A stretch of DNA of 64,000 bases from Streptomyces sp. NBC_00490 (lineage in GTDB: Bacteria; Actinomycetota; Actinomycetes; Streptomycetales; Streptomycetaceae). This document shows, one piece after another, positions 8,849 to 16,889 of the stretch. Each line of letters begins with the position of its first letter. Positions within the stretch are counted from its first letter, which is position 1. Location of the stretch: the NCBI RefSeq assembly GCF_036013645.1, contig NZ_CP107869.1:8742001-8806000 (forward strand). Reading direction: 5' to 3'. A program made the translations under genes and the position numbers. The notes beneath the pieces were generated by a model. It worked only from the letters and a program-made list of their open reading frames with translations. It searched no databases and had not been told where the DNA came from.

Positions 8849-10516
8849 ATGAGAGTCCTGCTGCCGGTGGCGCGCGGGCTGGCGAGGTTGGCGCCCGGGG
8901 TGGGCGAGCCGCTGCTCGGCGCCCTGTTGCTGCGCTGTCTCACGCCCGGCTGGGTCCTGCTGCGACCCAGTCCGCCCGCGCGTCTGCTCGCCTGGGCCGA
9001 GGAGGCGGTCGCCGTGGCGCGCCGCGCCCACCCGAGCCGCCCGGTCCGGCTGGCCCGGGCCCTGGCCCTGCACGCGCACGCGCTGGACGCGCTGGGTCGG
9101 CACGAGGAGGCGTGCGCGGTGGTGGCCGCCGCCGACGCCGTACCAGGGGCCGGGCTGTCACAGGCGCAGACCGCGTTCCTGCTGCACGTCCGGGCGCAGG
9201 CACTCCTGGGGAGCGGCAGAGCCGAGGAGGCGCTGGAGGCGGCCCGACGCTGCGTCGAGATGTACCGTCACGGCCCGGCTCCGGGCGGCCGGGACCGCTC
9301 CCTGGGCTCCCTGCCGGGCGCCCTGCGCACCTATGGGCTGGTGCTCGCGGCGCTCGGGCACACGGAACAGTCGGTGCTCGTGTACGAGGAGTGCGCCGGG
9401 CTGCTGCGGTCCATGTCGTTGCGGGAGTCCGGCAGGGTGCTGCTCGTCATGGCGCGCGTGTTCGTGGAGCTCGTCGGTGGCCTGAAGGCCCTCGGGCGCC
9501 ACGAGGAGGCGCTGGCGCTCGGTCCCGAGGCGAGGGAGTCGCTGGGCGGAGGGATGGCCCTCGCGTACCCCGGGATCGTGACACCGCTGCGCGCACAGCT
9601 GCTCGTGGACCTGGCCGACTGCCACGGAGCCGGCGGTGACTGGGAGATGGCCCGTACGACGGCCGAGGAGGCGGTGGCCGGGACGCGGAGCCCCGCGGGT
9701 GCGGTATGGCTGCCCGTCGCGCTGCGGTGTCTGGCCGACACGCTCGCCGAAGTCGACGCGCCGGACGAGGAGTTGAGCACCCTCCAAGAGCTGGCCGACC
9801 TGTACTCCGAGGAGTCGCCGGAGACTGATCCGCTGCTCGCGAAGACCCTGGACGACCTGGCCCGCTGTCACCGACGGGCCGGCCGTCACCGCGAGGCCGT
9901 CGCGGCCACGGAGCGCGGCATCGCCGCCTACCGGCGCGCGGTGGCCCGCGACGCGGCGCACGAGCCCGAACTGGCCCGCGTGCTGGCCAATCTGAGCCTT
10001 CGTCAAGATGACGCGGGTGACGCGGAGTCGGCGGTGCTGAGCGCCCGCGAGGCGCTCACCCTCACCCGCAGGCTGGCCGAGTCCGACTGGGAGACGTACC
10101 ACCCGCTCACCGCCCGCCGCCTCCGCGTCCTCGGCCAGGCCCTCGGGAGCGCCGGCGACCTCGCCGGAACCGTGTCCTGCTACGAGGAGGCGGAAGCCGT
10201 CCTGGGCGAACACCCGGACCGGCAGGGCGTCGAGGCCGAGCTCGCCACGATCCGTTCCGTACTCGCCGACGCCCTGCGCGCCGGGGCCGTCGTGACCGAC
10301 CTCGACGCAAAGGTCACCGCCCTGCGCTCCCTCCTCGCCCTCACCCGCCGCGCGGACGCCACGGACGTCCACGCCACCTGCGTCCGGGCCTTCGCCGAGG
10401 CCCGGACGGACCGGACCGTGCAGGCGTGGGAGAGGGCGACGGGAGAGCCGTACCCGACGCTCTTCTACCGGCCGACGACCGACCGCGGCCGCGGCTCGAA
10501 CCCGGCCGCCCGGTAG
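8849..10516 (+). CDS. Tetratricopeptide-repeat protein
   Basis: A 555-residue all-helical protein made of TPR-like repeats (for example ARALALHAHALDALGRHEEA, SQAQTAFLLHVRAQALLGS and LARCHRRAGRHREAV). No catalytic domain, P-loop or DNA-binding segment is seen. ATG 8849 was chosen for GGAGG six bases upstream rather than the more distal ATG 8828. The 3' end runs 52 bases into the convergent Gfo/Idh gene, so both reading frames use the same DNA there. A scaffold or signalling partner role is possible but unproven. Confidence 0.75.
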   Translation: MRVLLPVARGLARLAPGVGEPLLGALLLRCLTPGWVLLRPSPPARLLAWAEEAVAVARRAHPSRPVRLARALALHAHALDALGRHEEACAVVAAADAVPGAGLSQAQTAFLLHVRAQALLGSGRAEEALEAARRCVEMYRHGPAPGGRDRSLGSLPGALRTYGLVLAALGHTEQSVLVYEECAGLLRSMSLRESGRVLLVMARVFVELVGGLKALGRHEEALALGPEARESLGGGMALAYPGIVTPLRAQLLVDLADCHGAGGDWEMARTTAEEAVAGTRSPAGAVWLPVALRCLADTLAEVDAPDEELSTLQELADLYSEESPETDPLLAKTLDDLARCHRRAGRHREAVAATERGIAAYRRAVARDAAHEPELARVLANLSLRQDDAGDAESAVLSAREALTLTRRLAESDWETYHPLTARRLRVLGQALGSAGDLAGTVSCYEEAEAVLGEHPDRQGVEAELATIRSVLADALRAGAVVTDLDAKVTALRSLLALTRRADATDVHATCVRAFAEARTDRTVQAWERATGEPYPTLFYRPTTDRGRGSNPAAR

Positions 10517-11487
10517 CTCTCGTCGATCAGCGTCATCGTCGCCACCGCGTCGTCCGCGTCGAGCGGCAGCGGCGTGCCCGCGCGGACCCGGGCCGCGAAC
10601 GCCTCCAGCTGGTACGTGTACGAGGACCGCGTGCCGAGCCGCTCGGTCCGCTCGCCCTCGGCGGTGCGCACCACGACCCGGTCGTCCAGCTGGGGCAGCA
10701 CGAAGTTCGGCGCGCTCGCCTCGCCCCGGCTGCCGGTGATCCGGATGCTCATCTCCAGCTCGTCGTACGCCATGTGACAGCGCGCCGACCCGCTGGCCCC
10801 GCCCGGGAACTCCAGCTCCGCGTCCAGCCACTCGTCGACGCCCGGCGCACCCGCGCGCTCCCCGCCCCGCGCCGAGACGAGCCGTGGGGCGCCGCCCGCG
10901 AAGGGGGCGAGCATCCGCAGGGCGTGGACGCTGTAGCAGCCCAGGTCCATCACCGCGCCGCCGGCCAGCGGCAGCGACCAGCGCGGGTCGGCATCCGGCG
11001 GCGCGGGGATCGCGACCAGGGCTTCCACCTGCCGGAGTTCGCCGATCTCGCCGCTCGCGAGGATCTCGTGCAGACGGCGGGTGACCGGGTGGAAGAGGTA
11101 GTGGAACGCCTCCATGAAGACGGTCCCGGACTTCGCCGCCGCCTCCCGGACCTCGGCGGCCTCCTCGGCGTTGCTCGCCGACGGCTTCTCGCTCAGCACG
11201 TGCTTGCCCGCCGCGAGGGCGGCGAGGTTCCACGGCCCGTGCAGACCGTTGGCGAGCGGGTTGTAGACGACGTCGACCTCGGGGTCGGCGAGCAGGTCGG
11301 CGTAGGAGTCCACGACCCGCTCCACGCCGTGCTCGCCCGCGAACGCCTCGGCGCGGGACCGGTCGCGGGCGGCCACCGCGACAAGGCGGTGGCCGGTGAT
11401 CCGGGCCGGGTCGACGAGGGAGCGTTCGGTGATCCGTGCGGCTCCCAGCACTCCGATGCGCAGTGGTTCCCGGCCCGGCTCGCTCAT
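10465..11487 (-). CDS. Gfo/Idh/MocA family oxidoreductase
   Basis: A 340-residue NAD(P)-dependent dehydrogenase. The nucleotide site is GVLGAARIT, the catalytic Lys motif is LSEKPSASN, and the C-terminal domain has GGAVMDLGCYSVHALRML, as in glucose-fructose-oxidoreductase/dihydrodiol-dehydrogenase-like members. ATG 11487 overlaps the stop of the upstream IolG-like gene (ATGA). It is the last gene of the four-gene unit starting with the PhyH-like oxygenase; its tail overlaps the convergent TPR gene. Substrate unknown, probably a sugar or cyclitol derivative. Confidence 0.85.
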   Translation of the reverse strand: MSEPGREPLRIGVLGAARITERSLVDPARITGHRLVAVAARDRSRAEAFAGEHGVERVVDSYADLLADPEVDVVYNPLANGLHGPWNLAALAAGKHVLSEKPSASNAEEAAEVREAAAKSGTVFMEAFHYLFHPVTRRLHEILASGEIGELRQVEALVAIPAPPDADPRWSLPLAGGAVMDLGCYSVHALRMLAPFAGGAPRLVSARGGERAGAPGVDEWLDAELEFPGGASGSARCHMAYDELEMSIRITGSRGEASAPNFVLPQLDDRVVVRTAEGERTERLGTRSSYTYQLEAFAARVRAGTPLPLDADDAVATMTLIDESYRAAGFEPRPRSVVGR

Positions 11488-12488
11488 GCCTGCCGTACCT
11501 CCTCGATGGTGACAGGACGGTGCTCGTGCAGGGACAGTGTGCACGCCTCGGCGATCCAGCCGGCCTCCAGGGCGTCCTCGACCGTGCACGGCGAGGTGCG
11601 GTTGCCCGCGACGACCTCGGTGAACGCGGTGAGTTCGGCGCGGTAGGCCTCGGTGAAGCGGTCCATGAAGAAGTCGTGCGGCGTCCCGGCCGGGAAGGTC
11701 ACGCCCGGCTCGACCGAGCGCAGCGGCAGCTTGTCCTCCAGACCCACGGCGATGGAGTCCGTGAAGCCGTGGATCTCCATGCGGACGTCGTAACCCCGGG
11801 CGTTGTGACGGGAGTTGGAGATCACCGCGATGGTGCCGTCGTCGAGGGTGAGGAGCGCGCCGGTGGTGTCGGCGTCGCCCGCCTCCTTGATGTAGTCGGC
11901 ACCCCGGTTGCCGCCGACGGCGTACACCTCGACGACCTCGCGGCCGGTCACCCAGCGGATGATGTCGAAGTCGTGCACCGAACAGTCGCGGAAGATGCCG
12001 CCGGACGCGGCGACGTACGCGGCCGGCGGGGGCGCCGGGTCCAGCGTGGTCGACCGTACGGTGTGCAGCTTGCCGAGCTCGCCGGTCTGCACGGCGGCGC
12101 GCGCGGCGACGAACCCGGCGTCGAAGCGGCGGTTGTAGCCGATCTGGATCGGCACGTCCTTGCCCTGGATCGCCTTGAGGACCTCGACGCCCTCGCTCAT
12201 GTGCTTGGCGACGGGCTTCTCGCAGAAGACGGGGATGCCGGCCTCGACACCGGCCAGGATCAGCGCGGGGTGGGCGTCGGTCGCGGCGGCGACGACGATG
12301 CCGTCCACGCCGGCGGCCAGCAGGGCCTCGGGCGAGTCCACGACCTCGCCGCCGAACTTCTCCGCGGCGGTCTTGGCGGCGTCCGCGAACGGGTCGGTGA
12401 GGACGAGTGACTCGACGACGTCGAGTCCGGAGAGGGTTTCGGCGTGGAAGGCGCCGATGCGGCCGAGGCCGAGGATTCCGATGCGCAT
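11484..12488 (-). CDS. IolG-like inositol 2-dehydrogenase (second copy)
   Basis: A 334-residue Gfo/Idh/MocA dehydrogenase. GLGRIG is at about 7-12, the catalytic Lys is in CEKPVAKH, and IQIGYNRRFDAGF and FRDCSVHDFDIIRW are typical of myo-inositol 2-dehydrogenases. It is therefore a paralogue of the gene at 7280 and may act on another inositol stereoisomer. Third in a minus-strand unit; its promoter lies upstream of the PhyH-like gene. Confidence 0.85.
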   Translation of the reverse strand: MRIGILGLGRIGAFHAETLSGLDVVESLVLTDPFADAAKTAAEKFGGEVVDSPEALLAAGVDGIVVAAATDAHPALILAGVEAGIPVFCEKPVAKHMSEGVEVLKAIQGKDVPIQIGYNRRFDAGFVAARAAVQTGELGKLHTVRSTTLDPAPPPAAYVAASGGIFRDCSVHDFDIIRWVTGREVVEVYAVGGNRGADYIKEAGDADTTGALLTLDDGTIAVISNSRHNARGYDVRMEIHGFTDSIAVGLEDKLPLRSVEPGVTFPAGTPHDFFMDRFTEAYRAELTAFTEVVAGNRTSPCTVEDALEAGWIAEACTLSLHEHRPVTIEEVRQA

Positions 12489-12541
12489 GGGGGTTGCAGC
12501 TCCTTGAGGGTTTTTACAGGAAACGGGAGGCCCGAAGAGCC

Positions 12542-13318
12542 TCAGTCGAGTCCGCCGAGCACGTTCTGGTCCCAGTCGATCACCGAACCGGTCACCACGC
12601 CCGACCGCTCCGACAGCAGCAGGACCACGAAGTCGGCGATCTCGTCCGGCTGGCCGAGCTTGCCCATCGGCAGCTTCTCGGCTGCCTGCTCCAGCCAGTC
12701 GTCCCCGGCGCCGTGGAACGCCTTCTGCGTGGCGTCCTCGCCCTCGGTCGCGGTCCAGCCGATGTTGAGGCCGTTGATCCGCACCCGGTCCCAGCGGTGG
12801 GCGTGCGCCGCGTTGCGGGTCAGTCCGATGAGCCCGGCCTTGGCGGCGACGTAGGGCGCGAGGAACGGCTGTCCGCCGTGCGCCGAGGACGTGATGATGT
12901 TGACGATCGTGCCGGGGGCCTTGCGGCCGACCATGTCGGCGACCGCGGCCTGCATCGCGAAGAACGGCGCCTTGAGGTTGATCGCGATGTGCTGGTCGAA
13001 CAGCTCGGGCGTGGTGTCGAGGAGCGTGCCCCGGGAGGTCAGCCCCGCCGAGTTCACCAGGCAGTCGATCCGGCCGTACGCGGCGACCACCTCGGCCACG
13101 GACGCCTTGGCCTGCTCGGCGTCGGCGAGGTCGGCGCGCACGAACAGCGCCTTGCCGCCGGCCTCCGTCAGTTCGGCGACCAGTGCCTCGCCCGGCTCCG
13201 GCCGCCGCCCGGACACGGCGACCACCGCGCCCTCGCGTACCGCGGCCCGTGCGATCGCGGCGCCCACGCCCTGGCTGCCGCCGTTGACGAGGACGACCTT
13301 GTCGTCGAGAAGTCCCAT
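12542..13318 (-). CDS. Short-chain dehydrogenase/reductase
   Basis: A 258-residue classical SDR. The cofactor motif is NGGSQGVGAAIA with SGRRPEP after strand 2, NSAGLTSRG corresponds to NNAG, and the active site is Ser (IITSSAH) with Y-x-x-x-K in APYVAAKAGL. ATG 13318 was preferred over the upstream start in the open frame because the Rossmann strand then begins at the usual distance. It is in the PhyH-like operon, with 14 bases to the upstream gene and a 53-base gap to the downstream IolG-like gene. Substrate unknown. Confidence 0.88.
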   Translation of the reverse strand: MGLLDDKVVLVNGGSQGVGAAIARAAVREGAVVAVSGRRPEPGEALVAELTEAGGKALFVRADLADAEQAKASVAEVVAAYGRIDCLVNSAGLTSRGTLLDTTPELFDQHIAINLKAPFFAMQAAVADMVGRKAPGTIVNIITSSAHGGQPFLAPYVAAKAGLIGLTRNAAHAHRWDRVRINGLNIGWTATEGEDATQKAFHGAGDDWLEQAAEKLPMGKLGQPDEIADFVVLLLSERSGVVTGSVIDWDQNVLGGLD

Positions 13319-13332
13319 GAAGTCCGGTCCTT

Positions 13333-14499
13333 TCAGCTCTCGCGCCGCTCGGCGCTCGCCCGCAGCTCGTCCCGCAGAGTCCGCGGCGTCCATCGCTCAC
13401 GCAGGGCCCGCCGTACGAGGTCCGCCTGCGAGGGCGGGGCCAAGCCGTCGACCGGCGGGTCGCTGTCGAGGTTGGTGGGGAAGGGGTAGCCCTCGGCACT
13501 GGCGGCGATCACGTTCTCCAGCCACTCCGCGCCGACGCCCTCCGACGCGCGCCGCAGCAGCACGGGGTAGACCGCGTTGGTCACCGTCTCCCGGTCCACC
13601 GTCTCCATGGCGCGTCCGAAGGCCGACGACACCTGGAGCAGGTTGGCCATGCGGCGCACGTCCGTGGTGCGGTTGGTGCCGGCGGCGTGGAACAGCGCCG
13701 GGTTGAAGAAGACGGCGTCGCCCTGGGCGAGCGGGAGCTGGACGTGGTGCTTCTTGAAGTACTTCTGGAACTCCGGCCGCCGCCAGGCCAGGTAGCCCGC
13801 CTCGTACGCCTGCGAGAACGGCAGGTACAGCGTCGGCCCCGACTCCACCGGCATGTCGCAGTGCGCGACCGCGCCCTGGAGGGTGAGCACGGGGGAGAGG
13901 CGGTGGACATGCGCCGGGTAGGCCGCGGCGACCTCGTCGGAGAGGAATCCGAGGTGGTAGTCGCGGTGCACGGTCTGGGCGAGGCCGCCCGGGTTGACCA
14001 CGTTGATCTGGGAGGTCACCTGGTAGCCGGGGCCGAGCCAGGCCTCGGAGACCAGCGCGAGGACGGGGTTGGCGTAGTAGTCGGCGAAGGTCGACGGGTC
14101 GTAGAGGGCGGCCTTCTCCAGCGCGTTCCACACCCGCTCGTTCGCGCCGGGCTTGGCGAAGTGGTCGCCGGCCGTGGCGCCCGAAGCGTCCTGCTCGCGG
14201 ATCAGTGAGTCGAACACTTTGGAGGCGCGGTCGACGATCTCGTGATCGCGGAAGGCGCCCTTGAAGACCACCACTCCGGGCCCGTCGCAGAGGGCCCGGA
14301 CGAGTTCCTCCTGGACCTCCCGGCGATGCCCGGCGCCCAGGAGGCGCTCGGTGTCGTACAGCAGGACGTTCCGCTCCACGCCGGCGGCGTGCGGATAGTC
14401 GGCGGGGTCGACGGTCCGCTCGACGAGCGCGCGGAAGGAGTCGAGGTCGCAGTCCTGCTCGGACAGCCAGGCACGGTGATGTACGGCGGTGAAGGACAT
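13333..14499 (-). CDS. Phytanoyl-CoA dioxygenase (PhyH)-family oxygenase
   Basis: A 388-residue Fe(II)/2-oxoglutarate oxygenase. The proximal iron ligands are in QTVHRDYHLGF (HxD), the distal His is in FFNPALFHAAGTNRT with the Arg that binds 2-oxoglutarate about nine residues on, and PVESGPTLYLPFSQ is family-typical. It is first in a unit with an SDR and two sugar-type dehydrogenases and divergent from a LacI regulator, which suggests oxidative (de-alkylating or hydroxylating) processing of a sugar or cyclitol derivative before dehydrogenation. That role is inferred. Confidence 0.82.
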   Translation of the reverse strand: MSFTAVHHRAWLSEQDCDLDSFRALVERTVDPADYPHAAGVERNVLLYDTERLLGAGHRREVQEELVRALCDGPGVVVFKGAFRDHEIVDRASKVFDSLIREQDASGATAGDHFAKPGANERVWNALEKAALYDPSTFADYYANPVLALVSEAWLGPGYQVTSQINVVNPGGLAQTVHRDYHLGFLSDEVAAAYPAHVHRLSPVLTLQGAVAHCDMPVESGPTLYLPFSQAYEAGYLAWRRPEFQKYFKKHHVQLPLAQGDAVFFNPALFHAAGTNRTTDVRRMANLLQVSSAFGRAMETVDRETVTNAVYPVLLRRASEGVGAEWLENVIAASAEGYPFPTNLDSDPPVDGLAPPSQADLVRRALRERWTPRTLRDELRASAERRES

Positions 14500-14542
14500 C
14501 TGCGTCCTCTCGGTGACAGGGGCGACTCAGCGCTGCCATTCT

Positions 14543-14553
14543 TGTCAGTACAA
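14543..14553 (-). promoter_or_regulatory. Candidate LacI operator, TTGTACTGACA
   Basis: The region between the PhyH-like unit and the divergent LacI gene holds TTGTCAGTACAA (14542-14553), a near-palindrome with TTGT/ACAA arms. Read on the minus strand it is TTGTACTGACA, which differs at one base from TTGTACTTACA in the iolC/importer region (3146-3156). Recurrence at the two divergent promoters makes it a candidate site for the LacI protein encoded at 14607. Confidence 0.45.
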
Positions 14554-14606
14554 ACCCGTCGAACAACCAGCAGGCGACCATCAAAAACCCCTCAAGGAGC
14601 CACTGA

Positions 14607-15638
14607 ATGGGCCACCCCTTCCCGATCCGGGAGATCGCACGACAGGCGGGCCTCAGCGAGGCGACCGTCGACCGGGTCCTGAACGGCAGGGGAGGGGTCC
14701 GGGAGAGCACGGTGCGTGAGGTCCGGCAGGCCATCGCCGACCTGGACCGGCAGCGCACCCAGGTCAGGCTGGTCGGACGCACCTTCATGATCGACATAGT
14801 GATGCAGGCGCCGGAGCGCTTCTCCACCGCCGTCCGGGCGGCCCTGGAGACGGAGCTGCCCGCCCTGCACCCGGCGGTCGTGCGCTCCCGTTTCCACTTC
14901 CGGGAGACCGGCCCGGCCCAGGAACAGGTCAGAATCCTGGACCGGATAGCCCGCCGCGGCTCACAGGGAGTGATCCTCAAGGCGCCGGACGTCCCCGAGG
15001 TCGCCGCCGCCGTCGGCCGCCTCGACCGGGCGGGCATCCCCGTGGTCACCCTCGTCACCGACCTGCCCGCCACCCCGCGCCTCGGCTACGTCGGCATCGA
15101 CAACCGCGCCGCCGGCGCGACCGCCGCGTACCTCATGGGCCAGTGGCTCGGCGACCGCCCCGGCAATGTCCTCACCAGCCTGAGCAGCGGCTTCTTCCGC
15201 AACGAGGAGGAGCGCGAGATGGGCTTCCGCAGCGCCATGCGCGCCCGTCACCCCGACCGCACCCTGGTCGAGATCGCCGAGGGCCAGGGCCTGGACGCCA
15301 CCCAGTACGACCTCGTCCGGGCCGCTCTGGAACGCGACCCGGACATCCGCGCGGTCTACTCGATCGGCGGCGGCAACATCGCCACCCTGAAGGCCTTCGA
15401 GGACCTCGGCCGAAAGTGCGCGGTGTTCATCGCCCACGACCTCGACCACGACAACGACCGGCTGCTGCGCGAGCAGCGGCTCTCCGCCGTCCTCCACCAC
15501 GACCTGCGCCAGGACATGCGCGAGGCCTGTCACCTGGTCATGCGCGAGCACGGCGCGCTGCCGCCCGCGGGACCGACGGTGCCGTCCGCGATACAGGTCG
15601 TGACGCCCTACAACATGCCGGCGGTGCTCACAGGCTGA
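14607..15638 (+). CDS. LacI family transcriptional regulator
   Basis: A 343-residue repressor. An N-terminal LacI HTH (IREIARQAGLSEATVDRVLN, then GRGGVRESTVREV) is followed by a periplasmic-binding-protein-like effector domain with VTLVTDLP, YVGIDNRAAGATAAY and a C-terminal AVLHHDLRQDM. The effector domain resembles RbsB/inositol-binding folds. It is divergent from the PhyH-like unit and convergent with the next Gfo/Idh gene (11-base overlap), so it most likely controls that unit and perhaps the importer. Confidence 0.88.
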   Translation: MGHPFPIREIARQAGLSEATVDRVLNGRGGVRESTVREVRQAIADLDRQRTQVRLVGRTFMIDIVMQAPERFSTAVRAALETELPALHPAVVRSRFHFRETGPAQEQVRILDRIARRGSQGVILKAPDVPEVAAAVGRLDRAGIPVVTLVTDLPATPRLGYVGIDNRAAGATAAYLMGQWLGDRPGNVLTSLSSGFFRNEEEREMGFRSAMRARHPDRTLVEIAEGQGLDATQYDLVRAALERDPDIRAVYSIGGGNIATLKAFEDLGRKCAVFIAHDLDHDNDRLLREQRLSAVLHHDLRQDMREACHLVMREHGALPPAGPTVPSAIQVVTPYNMPAVLTG

Positions 15639-16779
15639 CCCATGCGCCGGTCTGCGCCGACCGTGCCATCGCATCGAGTACGACGGCGCTGTGCACGGCG
15701 TCCGCGAGCGTGGCCCCGTACGAGGTGCCCTCCGCGATCGACCGCAGGAAGCGGTGCGCCTCGACCACCTTGAGGTCGTCGTAGCCCATGGCGTTGGCGG
15801 CACCCGGCTGGAACGCCCCGAACTCGCCGTCGCCGGGGCCGACGTAGACCGTGCTGACGGGCTGGTCCTGGTAGGCGGTGCCGCGGCTCACGCCGAACTC
15901 GTTCATCCGGCGGAAGTCCCAGAACACCGCGCCCTTGGTGCCGTGCACCTCGAAGCCGTAGTTGTTCTGCTCGCCGACCGAGACCCGGCAGGCCTCCAGG
16001 ACACCACGGGCGCCGGAGGCGAAGCGGAGCAGGCAGTTGACGTAGTCCTCGTTCTCCACCGGGCCCAGCTCCCCGCCGGAAGCCCGGGAATGACCCGCCG
16101 TGGCACCGGTCGGGCGGGCCCGTTCCGGCACGAAGATCGCCGTGTCGGCGGTCAGCGACGCGATGTCCCCGAGTAGATACCGCGCCAGGTCCGCCCCGTG
16201 CGAGGCCAGGTCGCCCAGTACTCCGCTGCCGCCCCGCTCCTTCTCGTACCGCCAGGTCAGGGCGCCCTCGGGGTGGGCCGCGTAGTCACTGAAGAGCCGG
16301 ATGCGGACATGCGTGACGGTGCCGATGTCACCGGAGGCGATCAGGGCGCGGGCCGCCTCGACGGCGGGCGCGTTGCGGTAGTTGAAGCCGACCGCGCTGT
16401 GGACCCCCGCCTTCCCGGCCGCGTCCGCCACCGCGCGGGCGTCCTCGGCGCTCAGCCCCACCGGCTTCTCGATCCAGAGGTGCTTGCCGGCCTGGGCCAT
16501 CGCGACCCCGATCTCCCGGTGCAGGAAGTTCGGCGCGGTGACGCTGACGGCCCGCACCCGCGGATCGGCGGCCACGTCCCGCCAGTTCCGGGTCGTCGAG
16601 GCGAACCCGAACTGCGCGGCGGCCTCCTCGGCCCGCCCCGGCACCTCCTCGGCGACCGTCACGAGCTCCGGACGCAGGCCCAGCCGCGGGTAGTGGTGCA
16701 GGACGCGGGAGTACGCCTGGGTGTGCACCCGGCCCATCCAGCCGAACCCGACGACGGCGACCCCGAGCGAATCCACCAT
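15628..16779 (-). CDS. Gfo/Idh/MocA family oxidoreductase
   Basis: A 383-residue dehydrogenase (somewhat longer than average). The cofactor motif is GFGWMG, the catalytic Lys is in WIEKPVGLS, and GFNYRNAPAVEAA and GSGVLGDLASHGADLARYLL match the group that includes IolW/levoglucosan-dehydrogenase-like enzymes. ATG 16779 was chosen; the longer open frame upstream runs through operator DNA. It is divergent from a LacI gene, with palindromic operators between them. Confidence 0.85.
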   Translation of the reverse strand: MVDSLGVAVVGFGWMGRVHTQAYSRVLHHYPRLGLRPELVTVAEEVPGRAEEAAAQFGFASTTRNWRDVAADPRVRAVSVTAPNFLHREIGVAMAQAGKHLWIEKPVGLSAEDARAVADAAGKAGVHSAVGFNYRNAPAVEAARALIASGDIGTVTHVRIRLFSDYAAHPEGALTWRYEKERGGSGVLGDLASHGADLARYLLGDIASLTADTAIFVPERARPTGATAGHSRASGGELGPVENEDYVNCLLRFASGARGVLEACRVSVGEQNNYGFEVHGTKGAVFWDFRRMNEFGVSRGTAYQDQPVSTVYVGPGDGEFGAFQPGAANAMGYDDLKVVEAHRFLRSIAEGTSYGATLADAVHSAVVLDAMARSAQTGAWVSL

Positions 16780-16792
16780 GACAGCCCCTCTT

Positions 16793-16804
16793 TGGACCGG
16801 TCCA
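16793..16804. promoter_or_regulatory. LacI operator, perfect palindrome TGGACCGGTCCA
   Basis: A perfect 12-base palindrome 13 bases upstream of the Gfo/Idh start codon. A second copy with one mismatch lies at 16873-16886 in front of the LacI gene. The CG centre and dyad symmetry are typical of LacI-family operators. Confidence 0.7.
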
Positions 16805-16872
16805 CAATCTGTCCAGGCCACCCTGGGTCGCATTCCCCAAGGTGTCAACCCTTTGACAGGACAATGGCCCTC

Positions 16873-16886
16873 ATGGAACGGTCCAT
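16873..16886. promoter_or_regulatory. LacI autoregulatory operator, ATGGAACGGTCCAT
   Basis: A near-palindrome (one asymmetric pair) matching the 16793 operator. It ends three bases before the LacI start codon at 16890, where a ribosome-binding site would be, and no Shine-Dalgarno sequence is visible there. Repressor bound here would block its own transcription. Confidence 0.65.
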
Positions 16887-16889
16887 ACC

